The notes beneath the pieces are model-generated. The model ran no database searches. It was not told the origin of the DNA and saw only the letters and a list, made by a program, of their open reading frames with translations. Positions 15,781 through 24,828 of a stretch of DNA of 64,000 nt are shown piece by piece (the first letter of the stretch is position 1; the number at the start of each line of letters is the position of its first letter). A program made the position numbers and the translations under genes. Origin of the DNA: Roseibium sp. Sym1 (GTDB lineage Bacteria; Pseudomonadota; Alphaproteobacteria; Rhizobiales; Stappiaceae); the NCBI RefSeq assembly GCF_027359675.1, contig NZ_CP114786.1:124001-188000 (forward strand). Direction: 5' to 3'.

Positions 15781-16242
15781 TCAAGGCGAACGCCCGTCTC
15801 CCGGCAACAGGTGTCCAAGGATCTTCCAGAGCGTTTCCGCGTCGCCTGTTTCTAGATGCGCGGCAAACTCTGTTTCCACCGCGTCCCGGTAGCACGGCCA
15901 CATGGTGTCCAGAAGCGCCGCGCCATCCGGCAGAAGGCAGATCACCACGCCGCGCCCGTCCTCCTTGCTCCTGCGCTTTTCCACGTAACCGGCGGCAACC
16001 AGCCGATCGATCAGGCGCGAAACGTTGTATTGCGCCAGCAGGATACGCTTTTCGATCTCCACCGGCCGCAAGGCCTGGCCGTCCGCACGCCGCAGCTCCA
16101 GAAGAATGTCATACCAGGCGAGAGGCGGAAAACCCTCCACCTTCAGACGGCTTTCCACCCGCGCCAGCACGGCGCCGCTTGCCCTTTGAAGCCGCGCCCA
16201 GACGTCGATCGGATCGGCAGATGTCTCGGGTTTCTTGTCCAT
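15781..16242 (-). CDS. MarR-family regulator, divergent from a GST
   Basis: A 153-residue winged-helix regulator of the MarR family, acting as a dimer. The helix-turn-helix is around LRPVEIEKRILLAQYNVSRL and the wing contains KRRSKEDGRGVVI, the conserved Asp-Arg-Gly hairpin. The ATG at 16242 is preferred to a TTG six bases upstream. It is transcribed away from a GST gene, and the 94 bp between them contain three matching 12-bp palindromes, strong evidence that this protein represses both genes and is released by a toxic ligand. Ligand unknown. Confidence 0.9.
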   Translation of the reverse strand: MDKKPETSADPIDVWARLQRASGAVLARVESRLKVEGFPPLAWYDILLELRRADGQALRPVEIEKRILLAQYNVSRLIDRLVAAGYVEKRRSKEDGRGVVICLLPDGAALLDTMWPCYRDAVETEFAAHLETGDAETLWKILGHLLPGDGRSP

Positions 16243-16262
16243 GCCCAAGACTTAGAAACTTT

Positions 16263-16321
16263 ATGCAGGTGCATCAATCTTGAATTTTCATGCAAATGCA
16301 TTTATTTGAATGCAGCTGCAT
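16263..16321. promoter_or_regulatory. Three ATGCA-NN-TGCAT operators
   Basis: Three 12-bp sites share the form ATGCANNTGCAT: ATGCAGGTGCAT (16263-16274), ATGCAAATGCAT (16290-16301) and ATGCAGCTGCAT (16310-16321). Start-to-start spacings are 27 and 20 bp. All three lie between the divergent MarR and GST starts, so they are the likely binding sites of the MarR protein. Confidence 0.75.
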
Positions 16322-16336
16322 GAAAAGGAGACTCCC

Positions 16337-17044
16337 ATGCCGACACCTCTCACCCTGATCAGCCACACGCTCTGCCCCTATGTGCAGCGCGCCGCCATCA
16401 CCCTTGCCGAAAAGGATGTCCCGTTCGAGCGGATCATGATCGACCTCACCGACAAGCCGGACTGGTTCAGGGCCGCCTCGCCGCTCGGCAAGGTGCCGCT
16501 GCTGAAGGTCGGCGAAGACCGCTACCTGTTCGAATCCGCGCCGATCGTGGAATTCCTGGACGAAACATACGCACCGAAACTGCATCCCGAGGATCCGGTC
16601 GACCGCGCCCGGCACCGGGCCTATGTCGAATTCGCCTCACAGGTCCTGAACGGGATCGGCGCGCTTTACAGTGCCAGGGACGACACCGGTTTCACGGCAG
16701 CCTCGGACGCGCTGAAGGCCCGTTTCCGGCATCTCGACACGGTCATCGACGCGGCAGGGCCGTTCTTTGCCGGTGCGTCCTTTTCCCTTGTGGACGCGGC
16801 GTTCGCGCCGGTGTTCCGCTATTTCGACGTGTTCGAGACCTTCGTCGCGCTCGACGTCCTCGATGGTCTTGAAAGGGTCGCCACCTGGCGGCGCCGGCTT
16901 GCCGCCCGCAGCTCCGTGCAGAACGCGGTGTCCGCCGATTACCCGGATCTGCTGCGCGGTTTCGTCAGGAACCGGAACAGCTGGATGAGCCATCTGCTTG
17001 CACAGCACGAACGACGTGAGGATCTCGTCGCCGTCCAGGCATAA
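16337..17044 (+). CDS. Glutathione S-transferase family protein
   Basis: A 235-residue GST-like protein with the N-terminal thioredoxin-like domain (LISHTLCPYVQRAAITL) carrying CPYVQR, as in omega, zeta and dehydroascorbate-reductase-like GSTs where Cys is the active residue. FESAPIVEFLDE holds the Glu-Ser pair that binds glutathione. The C-terminal domain has FFAGASFSLVDAAFAPV. AAGGAG lies before the ATG at 16337. Three MarR-type operators immediately upstream suggest induction by a toxic or oxidising compound. Substrate unknown. Confidence 0.9.
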   Translation: MPTPLTLISHTLCPYVQRAAITLAEKDVPFERIMIDLTDKPDWFRAASPLGKVPLLKVGEDRYLFESAPIVEFLDETYAPKLHPEDPVDRARHRAYVEFASQVLNGIGALYSARDDTGFTAASDALKARFRHLDTVIDAAGPFFAGASFSLVDAAFAPVFRYFDVFETFVALDVLDGLERVATWRRRLAARSSVQNAVSADYPDLLRGFVRNRNSWMSHLLAQHERREDLVAVQA

Positions 17045-17077
17045 GCCCTCAACGGGATCGGTGTCGCGGCCAGGCTC

Positions 17078-17722
17078 TCAGGCGAGCGCGGCACCGGCCG
17101 TTTCGAGGTCCTGTTTCAGGCCGGCCCATTTCTCCGGCTGCGTCGTCAGCGTCGCATCCTCGCGGATCTCGACCGCATAGCCGCGGGCGAGCGCGCCCAT
17201 GGCGGTGAGCTGGACGCAATAACAGCTATCCAGGCCAACCAGGATGAGACGGCCGATGCGTTTTTCCGCGAGCCAGGCCTCGAAATCCGGGCAGCTGAAC
17301 GTGTCGCCGATGGATTTTTCAAATTGCGGCGCGTCGCCGACGTCGAGCGTGCGGTCGAACTTGAGCCCCTCCCGGCCCGGCGTTCCGACACCACCCGCGG
17401 TCAGTTTCATGGCGACGACCACCGGCCAGTCCCGGAACACATTGCGGATGAAGGCGACCTCGTGACCGGCAGCCCGGCTCGTCTCGATTTCCCGCGAGAT
17501 GGCACCGAGCGCCGCGTCGCGTTTTTCCGGATCGAAGGCATGCCTGCCGGTGTTGCGGGTGAAATCCTCCTGGACGTCGATCACGACCAGCGCCGTTTCG
17601 GGCCGCACCGCCCTGTCGATCAAGATACCTCTCGTGGGCCTCGACAGTTTTCCGAGCGACAGGATGATATAGGCCACGAGGGAGAGCACCCCCAGTCCGA
17701 TCGCAGTCCATAGTCCGGTCAT
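17078..17722 (-). CDS. Isochorismatase-family cysteine hydrolase with N-terminal membrane anchor
   Basis: A 214-residue protein. Residues about 4-22 (LWTAIGLGVLSLVAYIILS) form a membrane segment, unusual for this family. The hydrolase domain follows: the catalytic Asp is in VVIDVQEDF, a Lys in EKSIGDTF, and the nucleophile Cys in VGLDSCYCV. Related enzymes hydrolyse N-carbamoyl groups, nicotinamide or isochorismate. GGAGG precedes the ATG at 17722; the frame is open upstream but reads into tandem repeats. The gene follows a MarR-type regulator gene on the same strand with 47 bp between them, so the regulator may control it. Confidence 0.82.
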   Translation of the reverse strand: MTGLWTAIGLGVLSLVAYIILSLGKLSRPTRGILIDRAVRPETALVVIDVQEDFTRNTGRHAFDPEKRDAALGAISREIETSRAAGHEVAFIRNVFRDWPVVVAMKLTAGGVGTPGREGLKFDRTLDVGDAPQFEKSIGDTFSCPDFEAWLAEKRIGRLILVGLDSCYCVQLTAMGALARGYAVEIREDATLTTQPEKWAGLKQDLETAGAALA

Positions 17723-17738
17723 GGCAGGCCTCCATTCA

Positions 17739-17777
17739 GGGAGTTGTTCCTGGGAGTTATTCCAGGGAGTTATTCCA
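17739..17777. repeat. 13-bp tandem repeat, three units
   Basis: Units GGGAGTTGTTCCT, GGGAGTTATTCCA and GGGAGTTATTCCA follow one another between the MarR stop and the isochorismatase start; the third covers the MarR stop codon. Slippage at this site would move the stop and alter the spacing between the two genes. Confidence 0.75.
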
Positions 17778-18237
17778 GGGACTGGGGCCGGTCCGGGTCG
17801 TCCTCGAACGCGGCAAAATGATCGAGCATGGTGCAAAGCACCTTCTGGGCGGCGTTGAGATCCTCTTCGGAGAACAGCTCGCAGACCGCATCTATCTCGT
17901 CGTTTTCCTTCGCGCGGATTTCGCCGAACACGGTTGCTCCCTGTTCGCTCAATACGAACAGCGCCGAACGCTTGTGGGCGGGGTTCGGCCGGCGTTCGAC
18001 AAGCTCACCCTCCTCCAGCGCATTCACGATCAGCTGGATCTGCTGACGGGCAAGGAACAGGACGCGGCCTATTTCAGGCACGGACATCGCTCCCGCCTCC
18101 TCCAGCACCTCCATGACGGCGCGCATGCCGACCGTGATGCCGGTTCCTTCCAGCTTCGCCTCCACCGCCCGCGCCAGACGCCGGTGCACCGGCCGGATCA
18201 GGCGGATGATCTCGTAGAGCTCGACAGATTTCCTCAA
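17770..18237 (-). CDS. MarR-family regulator
   Basis: A 155-residue MarR-type protein. The helix-turn-helix covers MSVPEIGRVLFLARQQIQL, followed by the wing VERRPNPAHKRSALFVL, in which the usual Asp-Arg is replaced by His-Lys. The C-terminal helices are acidic and would form the dimer interface. It precedes the isochorismatase gene on the same strand and probably forms a unit with it. Two overlapping TGTCAT/ATTGTCA palindromes lie 27-51 bp upstream of the start and are likely autoregulatory sites. Signal unknown. Confidence 0.88.
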   Translation of the reverse strand: MRKSVELYEIIRLIRPVHRRLARAVEAKLEGTGITVGMRAVMEVLEEAGAMSVPEIGRVLFLARQQIQLIVNALEEGELVERRPNPAHKRSALFVLSEQGATVFGEIRAKENDEIDAVCELFSEEDLNAAQKVLCTMLDHFAAFEDDPDRPQSLE

Positions 18238-18263
18238 GCGGCACCTCTTTTCGACAATATGTA

Positions 18264-18288
18264 TGTCATAATGACAATTAGATTGTCA
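18264..18288. promoter_or_regulatory. Overlapping TGTCA/TGACA palindromes upstream of the second MarR gene
   Basis: TGACAAT-TAG-ATTGTCA (18272-18288) is a perfect 7-bp dyad, and TGTCATAATGACA (18264-18276) overlaps it on the left. The region is A/T-rich and just upstream of the MarR start, so it is likely an operator combined with the promoter. Confidence 0.55.
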
Positions 18289-18394
18289 ATATACCGACTT
18301 GCTTCGCATTCGGTCCGGCGGGCAAACATGACAATGTGCCCACTGCGAAGGCTTGGCCTATACTGTGCTTCAGGTTTGTGGATCGGAGACAGCC

Positions 18395-19210
18395 ATGTCC
18401 ACGCATGAAAGCAACCGTCAGAACGGAACCTTCGCCGAGCGCTATGACAGCGTCATGGTTCCGGTGATCTTCCAGCCCTGGGCCAGGGAAATGCTGCGGC
18501 GGCAACCGCCGTCAGCGGGAGACCGGATCCTGGACCTCGCCTGCGGAACCGGTGCCGTGACACGCGAGGTCGCCCGGCAGGATGTCGTCCCCGCAAAACT
18601 TGCCGGGGTGGACATGAGCGCCGGCATGCTCGCCGTTGCGGCTGCAAAGGCGGGGGAAGCCGGGATCATGGCGGAATGGTTCGAAGCCGATGCCGGCAAC
18701 CTCCCCTTTGCCGGCGACACGTTCGATCTTGCCTATTGCCAGCAGGCGCTCCAGTTCTTTCCCGATCGTGTCGGCGCCTTGCGTGAACTGCACCGGGTTC
18801 TTGCCGAGGGTGCGCGCGTGGCCTTCTGTGTCTCCCGCGATTTGTCCGAGAATCCCTTGCTGCGGGCGCAGTCGGCGGCGCTTGAAAAACATGCCGGGCC
18901 GGAGGCCGGAGCAGCGGTGCGCGCGATCTGCCAGTTGTCCGATCCGCAGGAAATTCGGGCAAATTTCGATGCGGCCGGATTTCGCGAGGTCAGTGTGGAG
19001 ACCGTATCCCTCCAGCTGCATCACCCGGACGGATACGCCTATGCCGCGGGAGCGATGGGCGGCATGCACACGGGAGACAAGCTCTCCCTGCTTTCCGACG
19101 AGGAACGGCGCGCCTGTTTCACCGACTTCCTGGCCGAACTCGGCGACTGCTACGACGGCAAGGCCATCCGCTTTCCCCATGTATCGAATGTGGTAACGGC
19201 GCAGGCCTGA
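18395..19210 (+). CDS. Class I SAM-dependent methyltransferase
   Basis: A 271-residue methyltransferase of the UbiE/Methyltransf_11 type. SAM-binding motif I is LDLACGTGAVT near residue 48, motif II includes GVDMSAGML, and the post-motif segment is DLAYCQQALQFFPD. The substrate domain is not recognisable as UbiE itself. GGAGACAG precedes the ATG at 18395, preferred over an in-frame upstream start. It is divergent from the MarR gene, with the palindromic sites in between, and converges on gcvPB across a shared terminator. Substrate unknown. Confidence 0.87.
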   Translation: MSTHESNRQNGTFAERYDSVMVPVIFQPWAREMLRRQPPSAGDRILDLACGTGAVTREVARQDVVPAKLAGVDMSAGMLAVAAAKAGEAGIMAEWFEADAGNLPFAGDTFDLAYCQQALQFFPDRVGALRELHRVLAEGARVAFCVSRDLSENPLLRAQSAALEKHAGPEAGAAVRAICQLSDPQEIRANFDAAGFREVSVETVSLQLHHPDGYAYAAGAMGGMHTGDKLSLLSDEERRACFTDFLAELGDCYDGKAIRFPHVSNVVTAQA

Positions 19211-19222
19211 GGGACCACAAAC

Positions 19223-19248
19223 AAAAACCCCGGCCGAAGCCGGGGCTT
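19223..19248. terminator. Bidirectional terminator between methyltransferase and gcvPB
   Basis: CCCCGGC (19228-19234) and GCCGGGG (19239-19245) form a perfect stem around CGAA. The minus-strand reading runs into TTTTTGTTTG, ending the gcv operon; the plus-strand side has a weaker GCTTT. Confidence 0.85.
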
Positions 19249-19279
19249 TCCAATCCTGTACGACAAATGCCGAGACCGC

Positions 19280-20872
19280 TTATTCGGCGGCTGCCGGAGT
19301 GACTTCCGCCGGTTCCGGTTCGCTCCACTTGAGCACCGGCTTGCGGGCCGCGCCGGTTTCATCAAGGCGGCGGCGCGGGGCAAGATACGGCGCGCCGGAG
19401 AAACGGTCGGTCTCGCCGCGCTTGGCACTCATGACCAGGTCGCGCATGGTGGCGACGATGAGGTCGAGAGCGGCCCGGCTTTCCGATTCCGTCGGCTCGA
19501 TCAGCATGGCGCCGTGAACGACCAGCGGGAAATACATGGTCATCGGGTGATAACCCTCGTCGATCATCGCCTTGGCAAAGTCGAGCGTGGTCACGCCGGT
19601 GTCCTTGAGGAAGCTGTCGTCGAACAGCACCTCGTGCATGCAGGGACGCTCGCCGAAGGGCAGGCTCATCAGGTCCTGCAGGCCGACGCGCACGTAGTTG
19701 GCATTCAGCACCGCATCCTCGGAGGCTTGCTTCAGGCCGTCCGAGCCGTGGCTCATCATGTAGGACAGCGCACGCACATACATGCCCATCTGGCCGTGGA
19801 AGGCGGTCATGCGGCCGAAGGGCTGCTCGCCGTCCAGGGTTGCCGCATCCGTTTCGACCAGCTCAAGACCGTCATTGGTCCGGCGGATGAACGGCAACGG
19901 CGCATAGGGCGCCAGGCGCTCGGACAGGACCACCGGACCGGAGCCCGGACCGCCGCCGCCATGGGGCGTGGAGAAGGTCTTGTGCAGGTTGATATGCATC
20001 GCGTCGACGCCAAGATCCCCCGGACGGGCCTTGCCGACGATGGCGTTGAAGTTGGCGCCGTCGCAGTAGAAATACGCGTCCGCGGCATGGATCAGGTCGG
20101 CGATCTGCTTGACCTCGCGCTCGAACAGCCCGCAGGTGTTCGGGTTGGTCAGCATGATGCCGGCGATGTTGCCCTCATGCTCGGCGATGGTGCTCTTCAG
20201 CGCACCAAGATCGACAGTGCCGTCGTCCTTGGCATCGATGTTGACCACCTTGTATCCGAGCAACGCGGCCGTTGCCGGGTTGGTGCCGTGGGCGCTCTCC
20301 GGCACCAGCACGATCTTCGGATCGCGGCCGGCCGCCGTATGCGCCGCCTTGATCGCCATCATGCCGCAAAGCTCGCCATGGGCACCGGCTTTCGGGCTCA
20401 TGGCAACGGCGGACATGTGGGTGGAGACCATCAGCCAGTGGGCCAGCTCGTCGATCAGCTCCAGCGCGCCCGGCACCGAAGAGACCGGCTGCAGCGGGTG
20501 GATGTCGCCGAAGCCCGGAAGGCGGGCCATCTTCTCGTTCAGCCGCGGATTGTGCTTCATCGTGCACGAGCCGAGCGGATAGAGCCCGCTGTCGATCGCG
20601 TAGTTGTTGCGCGACAGGCGCACGTAATGGCGCATGGCTTCCGGTTCGGCGAGACCCGCCAGGCCGATCTCGGCCGTGCGCTCGAAACCGCCGAGTTCAA
20701 ATTCGGCGCCGTCGTCCTCGTCGAGATCGACACCGGTGGTTTCCAGCGAGCCGAATTCGAAGATCAGCGGTTCTTCCATGTCGAGACCGCGGTTGCCGGT
20801 AAAGGTTTTCGGATGGAACGCCCCGTCCGCTTCACCCGGCTTGGTCGGGCGGCCTTGCGTGTTCATGCTCAT
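19280..20872 (-). CDS. gcvPB: Glycine dehydrogenase (decarboxylating) subunit 2
   Basis: The 530-residue C-terminal half of P-protein in the two-subunit glycine cleavage system. It carries the pyridoxal phosphate Lys in [19 protein letters not shown] (split over the Gly-rich loop). Together with GcvPA it decarboxylates glycine and passes aminomethyl to the lipoyl arm of GcvH. The family is normally about 480-530 residues. The ATG overlaps the gcvPA stop by four bases (ATGA), keeping the two subunits in step. It is the last gene of the riboswitch-controlled operon and is followed by a strong terminator. Confidence 0.95.
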   Translation of the reverse strand: MSMNTQGRPTKPGEADGAFHPKTFTGNRGLDMEEPLIFEFGSLETTGVDLDEDDGAEFELGGFERTAEIGLAGLAEPEAMRHYVRLSRNNYAIDSGLYPLGSCTMKHNPRLNEKMARLPGFGDIHPLQPVSSVPGALELIDELAHWLMVSTHMSAVAMSPKAGAHGELCGMMAIKAAHTAAGRDPKIVLVPESAHGTNPATAALLGYKVVNIDAKDDGTVDLGALKSTIAEHEGNIAGIMLTNPNTCGLFEREVKQIADLIHAADAYFYCDGANFNAIVGKARPGDLGVDAMHINLHKTFSTPHGGGGPGSGPVVLSERLAPYAPLPFIRRTNDGLELVETDAATLDGEQPFGRMTAFHGQMGMYVRALSYMMSHGSDGLKQASEDAVLNANYVRVGLQDLMSLPFGERPCMHEVLFDDSFLKDTGVTTLDFAKAMIDEGYHPMTMYFPLVVHGAMLIEPTESESRAALDLIVATMRDLVMSAKRGETDRFSGAPYLAPRRRLDETGAARKPVLKWSEPEPAEVTPAAAE

Positions 20873-22215
20873 GCCAGCACCTCCTTCAGCGCGCCTGCGA
20901 AGGCCGCGCGGTCCTCGTCTGTGTTCACTTCGGTCGAGGCGACAACCAGGAGGTTGGCCAGGTCCTTGTTGCCCGGCTCCAGGCGCGAGACCGGCACGCC
21001 GGCCAGGATGCCGCGTGTCGCGAGCTCTTCGACCACGTCCTCGGCCACTTTCGGCAGGGCGATGGTGAACTCGTTGAAATAGGCGGAATTCAGCACCTCG
21101 ACACCCGGCACGCCGGCGAGAAGCTTCTTCAGCTTCACCGCGTTGCCGTGGTTGATGCGGGCGAGTTTCGTCAGGCCCGCCTGCCCCAGCAGCGACATGT
21201 GAATGGTGAAGGCCAGGCAGCAGAGCCCGGAATTGGTACAGATGTTCGAGGTCGCCTTGTCGCGGCGGATATGCTGCTCTCGCGTCGACAGGGTGAGCAC
21301 GTAACCGCGTTTGCCTTCCGCGTCGACGGTCTCGCCGCAGAGACGGCCCGGCATCTGGCGGACATATTTCTGGCGGGTGGCGAAGAGGCCCACGTAAGGC
21401 CCGCCGAAATTGAGGCCGTTGCCGATAGATTGGCCTTCACCGACGACAATGTCCGCTCCTTGTGTTCCCGGAGGCTCGATCAGGCCAAGCGACACCACTT
21501 CGGTGAAGACGGCGATCAGCAGCGCCTTGTGCTGGTGCGCCTTCTCGGCGATCGGCCTCAGGTCGATCATCTGGCCGTAGAAGGACGGCGACTGAACCAC
21601 CACGCAGGAAGTCTCGTCGTCGATCTGGGAAAGGATGTCTTCCGTGCCGGTCGGATCGGCCGGCAGGCTGACGACCCGGTCGCCTGCCATGTTGGAGAGG
21701 CCCTCGACCACTTCCCGGTACTGCGGGTGCAGGCCGCCGGACAGCACCGCCTTGTTGCGCTTGGTGACCCGGTGGGCCATCAGGACGGCCTCGCCGGTGC
21801 CGGTGGAGCCGTCATACATGGAGGCGTTGGCGACATCCATGGCGGTCAGGCGCGCGACCTGGGTCTGGAACTCGAACAGGTACTGCAGCGTGCCCTGCGT
21901 GATTTCCGGCTGGTAGGGCGTGTAGGACGTCAGGAATTCGGACCGCTGGATCAGGTGATCCACCGTGGCCGGCACATGGTGCTTGTAGGCACCCGCTCCG
22001 ACGAAGAACGGCACGGACCCGGCCGAGGTATTCTTCGCCGCCATGGCGGAGAGCTTGCGTTCCACTTCCATTTCGCTGGCGCGCTTCGGCAGGTCCAGAA
22101 GCTCTTTCATGCGGACATTTTCCGGAATGTCCGCAAACAGGTCGTCAATCGAGTTGACGCCGATCCGTGCGAGCATGTCGCTGCGGTCGGTATCGTTCAA
22201 AGGCAGGTAGCGCAT
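20869..22215 (-). CDS. gcvPA: Glycine dehydrogenase (decarboxylating) subunit 1
   Basis: The 448-residue N-terminal half of P-protein; it opens [15 protein letters not shown] and contains [20 protein letters not shown] (here within one family block). It lacks the PLP Lys, which is supplied by GcvPB. It is transcribed with gcvT, gcvH and the OsmC-like gene but is separated from the last by 253 bp that hold a bipartite palindromic repeat. The repeat may process the messenger or uncouple gcvPA-gcvPB levels from the upstream genes. Its stop overlaps the gcvPB start. Confidence 0.94.
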   Translation of the reverse strand: MRYLPLNDTDRSDMLARIGVNSIDDLFADIPENVRMKELLDLPKRASEMEVERKLSAMAAKNTSAGSVPFFVGAGAYKHHVPATVDHLIQRSEFLTSYTPYQPEITQGTLQYLFEFQTQVARLTAMDVANASMYDGSTGTGEAVLMAHRVTKRNKAVLSGGLHPQYREVVEGLSNMAGDRVVSLPADPTGTEDILSQIDDETSCVVVQSPSFYGQMIDLRPIAEKAHQHKALLIAVFTEVVSLGLIEPPGTQGADIVVGEGQSIGNGLNFGGPYVGLFATRQKYVRQMPGRLCGETVDAEGKRGYVLTLSTREQHIRRDKATSNICTNSGLCCLAFTIHMSLLGQAGLTKLARINHGNAVKLKKLLAGVPGVEVLNSAYFNEFTIALPKVAEDVVEELATRGILAGVPVSRLEPGNKDLANLLVVASTEVNTDEDRAAFAGALKEVLA

Positions 22216-22272
22216 CAGGCAGCTCCCAAGGGTTTGAGGTGCTTGGCAAACGAGTCCCGGACTATCACCGGT

Positions 22273-22435
22273 GGCATCCCGGCCAAGCGCAGCGCAGAGC
22301 CGGGACCCACTCGTTTGCAGAGCGGTTCATTTGGTCCGGGACTGGCGGCGTTCGCGTTTCCAGGCGACGACCGCTGCGGCCGGTTGATGGGCGAGCAGGC
22401 CCCGGATCTCCGCTTCGCGTCGTCCGGGATGACAC
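22273..22435. repeat. Bipartite palindromic repeat, copy C, inside the gcv operon
   Basis: The left half starts GGCATCCCGGCCAAGCGCAG and ends GGGACCCACTCG (22313). The right half runs from GCGAGCAGGCCCCGGATC (22391) to CCGGGATGACAC (22435) and is its inverse. It separates the OsmC-like gene from gcvPA within one operon, so it will be transcribed as a pair of hairpins. Confidence 0.75.
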
Positions 22436-22468
22436 GGGACATCCCGTGGTCCTATCGCTCCGCTTGCT

Positions 22469-22954
22469 TCAAGGCGCGACGAGGCGGAGCGGTTCGGGCT
22501 CCACCACGATCTCGCAATTCACCGAATTGGCGATGAAGCAGACTTCATGCGCCTTTTCGTGCAGGTCGGTCAGCCAGGTCGGATCCGGTTCTTCCGCCGC
22601 CACAAGCGTGATGGACGGCTTCAGCACCACTTTCGTAATGGCCATCTTGGCGCGCGCGACACGGCTCAATTCACCCTGTGCGTTGTCGCGGTAGCTGGAC
22701 ACGACGAAATTCGCCCGGCGCGCAAGGTCCAGGAAGGACATCATGTGGCAGGACGAGATCGCGGCGACGAAAGCCTCTTCCGGATCGACCGCGGCTTCGA
22801 CTGCATATGGCAGGGGCACCACAGTGGGCGAGGCGCTTGCCGGGATTTCCAGGCCACCGTCAAAGCGCCAGATATGCCCGCGGGAATAGGCATTGCCGGC
22901 ATAGTCGCCGTCACATGCCCATTCTACCTGTGCGGTGTAGTAGTGCCCTGCCAT
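22469..22954 (-). CDS. OsmC-family protein
   Basis: A 161-residue OsmC/Ohr-fold protein. Members reduce organic peroxides through two Cys residues; here the segments AAISSCHMMSFLDLARR and HEKAHEVCFIANSVN hold the two conserved Cys. It lies between gcvH (3 bp gap) and gcvPA, an unusual place for this family, so it will be co-induced with glycine cleavage. A link to peroxide protection of lipoyl or thiol groups is possible, but that is inference. Confidence 0.88.
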   Translation of the reverse strand: MAGHYYTAQVEWACDGDYAGNAYSRGHIWRFDGGLEIPASASPTVVPLPYAVEAAVDPEEAFVAAISSCHMMSFLDLARRANFVVSSYRDNAQGELSRVARAKMAITKVVLKPSITLVAAEEPDPTWLTDLHEKAHEVCFIANSVNCEIVVEPEPLRLVAP

Positions 22955-22957
22955 GAA

Positions 22958-23329
22958 TTACAGTGTCTCCACGTAGGCCTTGTAGGCAGCCTCGTCCATC
23001 AGGTCGGACAGCTGAGCGGTGTTGCCGACCTTCAGCTTCAGGAACCAGGCCGCACCTTCCGGATCCTCGTTGACCTTCGCCGGCTCGTCCGCAAGTGCAT
23101 CATTCGCCTCGACGACTTCGCCGTCGATCGGGGCATAGACTTCACTGGCGGCCTTGACCGATTCCACAACAGCGGCCTCATCGCCCTGGGACAGCGTCTT
23201 GCCGGATTCCGGCAGCTCGACATAGACCACGTCGCCCAGCTGTTCCTGGGCATAGGAGGTGATGCCGATCGTGGCGACGTCGCCATCGACGGAAATCCAC
23301 TCGTGGTCCTTGGAATAATAGGTTGTCAT
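22958..23329 (-). CDS. gcvH: Glycine cleavage system H protein
   Basis: The 123-residue lipoyl carrier that shuttles the aminomethyl group between P-, T- and L-proteins. The lipoylated residue is Lys59 in [10 protein letters not shown], and the usual opening is present ([14 protein letters not shown]). Length is standard. It follows gcvT by 27 bp and precedes the OsmC-like gene in the riboswitch-controlled operon. Confidence 0.97.
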   Translation of the reverse strand: MTTYYSKDHEWISVDGDVATIGITSYAQEQLGDVVYVELPESGKTLSQGDEAAVVESVKAASEVYAPIDGEVVEANDALADEPAKVNEDPEGAAWFLKLKVGNTAQLSDLMDEAAYKAYVETL

Positions 23330-23356
23330 GTGTTCAGGTCCATTCTCTGGAATGTT

Positions 23357-24508
23357 TTATGATTTGGGTTTGCGGTAATAGCGGTTCGGCACGAAGGGCA
23401 TCTCGGCCACGGTTGCCGGAAGACGCCGGCCGCGCACGACAAGCTCCAGCGCTGTGCCGATTGCGGCATGTTCGGCAGGCACATAGCCCATGGCGATCGG
23501 CGCGCCGACGGTCGGCGCGAAACCGCCCGAGGTGACCGTGCCGACAACCGCGCCGTCGGGCAGCGCGATTTCCGCCCCCTCGCGGGCCGGCGCCTTGCCG
23601 TCCAAACGCAGGCCGACGCGGACGCGTCCCGGCCCCTCGGCCAGCTCGCGCTGGATCCTCTCCGCACCCGGGAAACCGCCTTCCTCGCGGCGGCGTTTCT
23701 GCATGCAGAAGGTGATGGCCCCTTCCACCGGCGAGGTCATCTCGTCGATGTCATGGCCATAAAGGCACAGCCCCGCCTCGAGGCGCAGGCTGTCACGGGC
23801 GCCGAGCCCGATCGGCTCGACCCGCTCGTCCGCCAGCAGCGCTCTTGCGATCGCTTCCGCCGCCCCGGCCGGTACGGACATTTCCACGCCGTCCTCGCCG
23901 GTATAGCCGGCGCGGGCGACATGGCAATCGATGCCGTCGAATTCCATCGGGGCCGCCGACATGAAGGCAAGGTCGGCTGCCTTCGGCGCATGGGCGGCAA
24001 CCGCTGCGACCGCCTCCGGCCCCTGAACCGCGATCAGGGCGCGGTCCTCAACCACTTCCAGGCGGACATTTTCAGGCAGTCTCGACCGGAAATGCGCATA
24101 GTCGACATCCTTGCGCGCCGCATTGACGACCAGCATCAGGCGGCCATCATCCTCTTCGGACACCGACCGGGTCACCATCAGGTCGTCGATGATGCCGCCC
24201 TCGTCGTTCAGAAGAACGGTGTAGCGCTGCCGGCCAAGGCCGAGTTCGACAAAATTGGAGGGGGTCAGGGCCTCGAGCGCCCGTGCCGTCGTTTCATGGT
24301 CCGGGCCGACCAGAAAGGCCTGGCCCATGTGGGAGACGTCGAACAGGCCCGCCTTCGAGCGGGTCTGCAGATGCTCGGCCATGATCCCGGCCTTGTACTG
24401 CACCGGCATGGCATAACCGGCGAAGGGCACCATGCGGGCACCAAGTTCGACATGAAGGTCGTGAAGAGGCGTTTGTTTCAGATCAGTCTCTGCAACGGGT
24501 TCCGCCAT
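23357..24508 (-). CDS. gcvT: Glycine cleavage system T protein (aminomethyltransferase)
   Basis: A 383-residue tetrahydrofolate-dependent aminomethyltransferase that releases ammonia and forms methylene-THF from the GcvH-bound intermediate. Recognisable blocks are TPLHDLHVELGARMVPFAG at the start, GLFDVSHMGQ, and GARDSLRLEAGLCLYGHD in the folate domain. It is the first gene of the operon; its ATG lies about 60 bp after the tandem glycine aptamers, with GAGGACC as ribosome binding site. The L-protein is not in the window. Confidence 0.97.
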   Translation of the reverse strand: MAEPVAETDLKQTPLHDLHVELGARMVPFAGYAMPVQYKAGIMAEHLQTRSKAGLFDVSHMGQAFLVGPDHETTARALEALTPSNFVELGLGRQRYTVLLNDEGGIIDDLMVTRSVSEEDDGRLMLVVNAARKDVDYAHFRSRLPENVRLEVVEDRALIAVQGPEAVAAVAAHAPKAADLAFMSAAPMEFDGIDCHVARAGYTGEDGVEMSVPAGAAEAIARALLADERVEPIGLGARDSLRLEAGLCLYGHDIDEMTSPVEGAITFCMQKRRREEGGFPGAERIQRELAEGPGRVRVGLRLDGKAPAREGAEIALPDGAVVGTVTSGGFAPTVGAPIAMGYVPAEHAAIGTALELVVRGRRLPATVAEMPFVPNRYYRKPKS

Positions 24509-24569
24509 GTACGGTCCTCGTGTTCGGGGTTGCGCAGTCCCAAACCGGCCCGTCCGGGCCCTGGTCTGT

Positions 24570-24776
24570 CTGCACCCCCTCTGTCCGAGTACCTGAGAGA
24601 TTTCCCTTCAGACGCCGTGGCACCATCCGGTTACTCCTTCGGTGAGCAGTCCGCGCGGGAACCCTGCGGAGCACTGCTTTCCAGAGCGTTTGAGTCTGTG
24701 CGGTCCTTTAGCCTGAGAGTTTCCGGGGCGGTTGCTCCTTCGGCGCCGGGATGCTTTCACCCGGCCTCTCCCGCAC
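24570..24776 (-). ncRNA. Tandem glycine riboswitch upstream of gcvT
   Basis: Two glycine aptamers lie in a row on the minus strand. The first runs from GCGGGAGAGG (24774) through GCCGAAGGAGCAACCGCCC to ACTCTCAGGCTAAAGGACCG; the second holds CACCGAAGGAGTAACCGG and ATCTCTCAGGTACTCGGACA near 24590. These are the conserved cores of the gcvT RNA motif, where glycine binding turns the operon on. The linker is about 50 nt. Expected output is activation of glycine catabolism when glycine is abundant. The start of gcvT follows about 60 nt later. Confidence 0.93.
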
Positions 24777-24828
24777 AAACATGAACGTGTTGCCACGCCA
24801 ACCGGGGGACGACCCCGATTGCGGCGCG

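Noticed and set aside
17739..17777. CRISPR-like or phase-variation array
   Set aside because: Units are 13 bp, directly adjacent and without spacers, so not CRISPR; listed as a simple tandem repeat.
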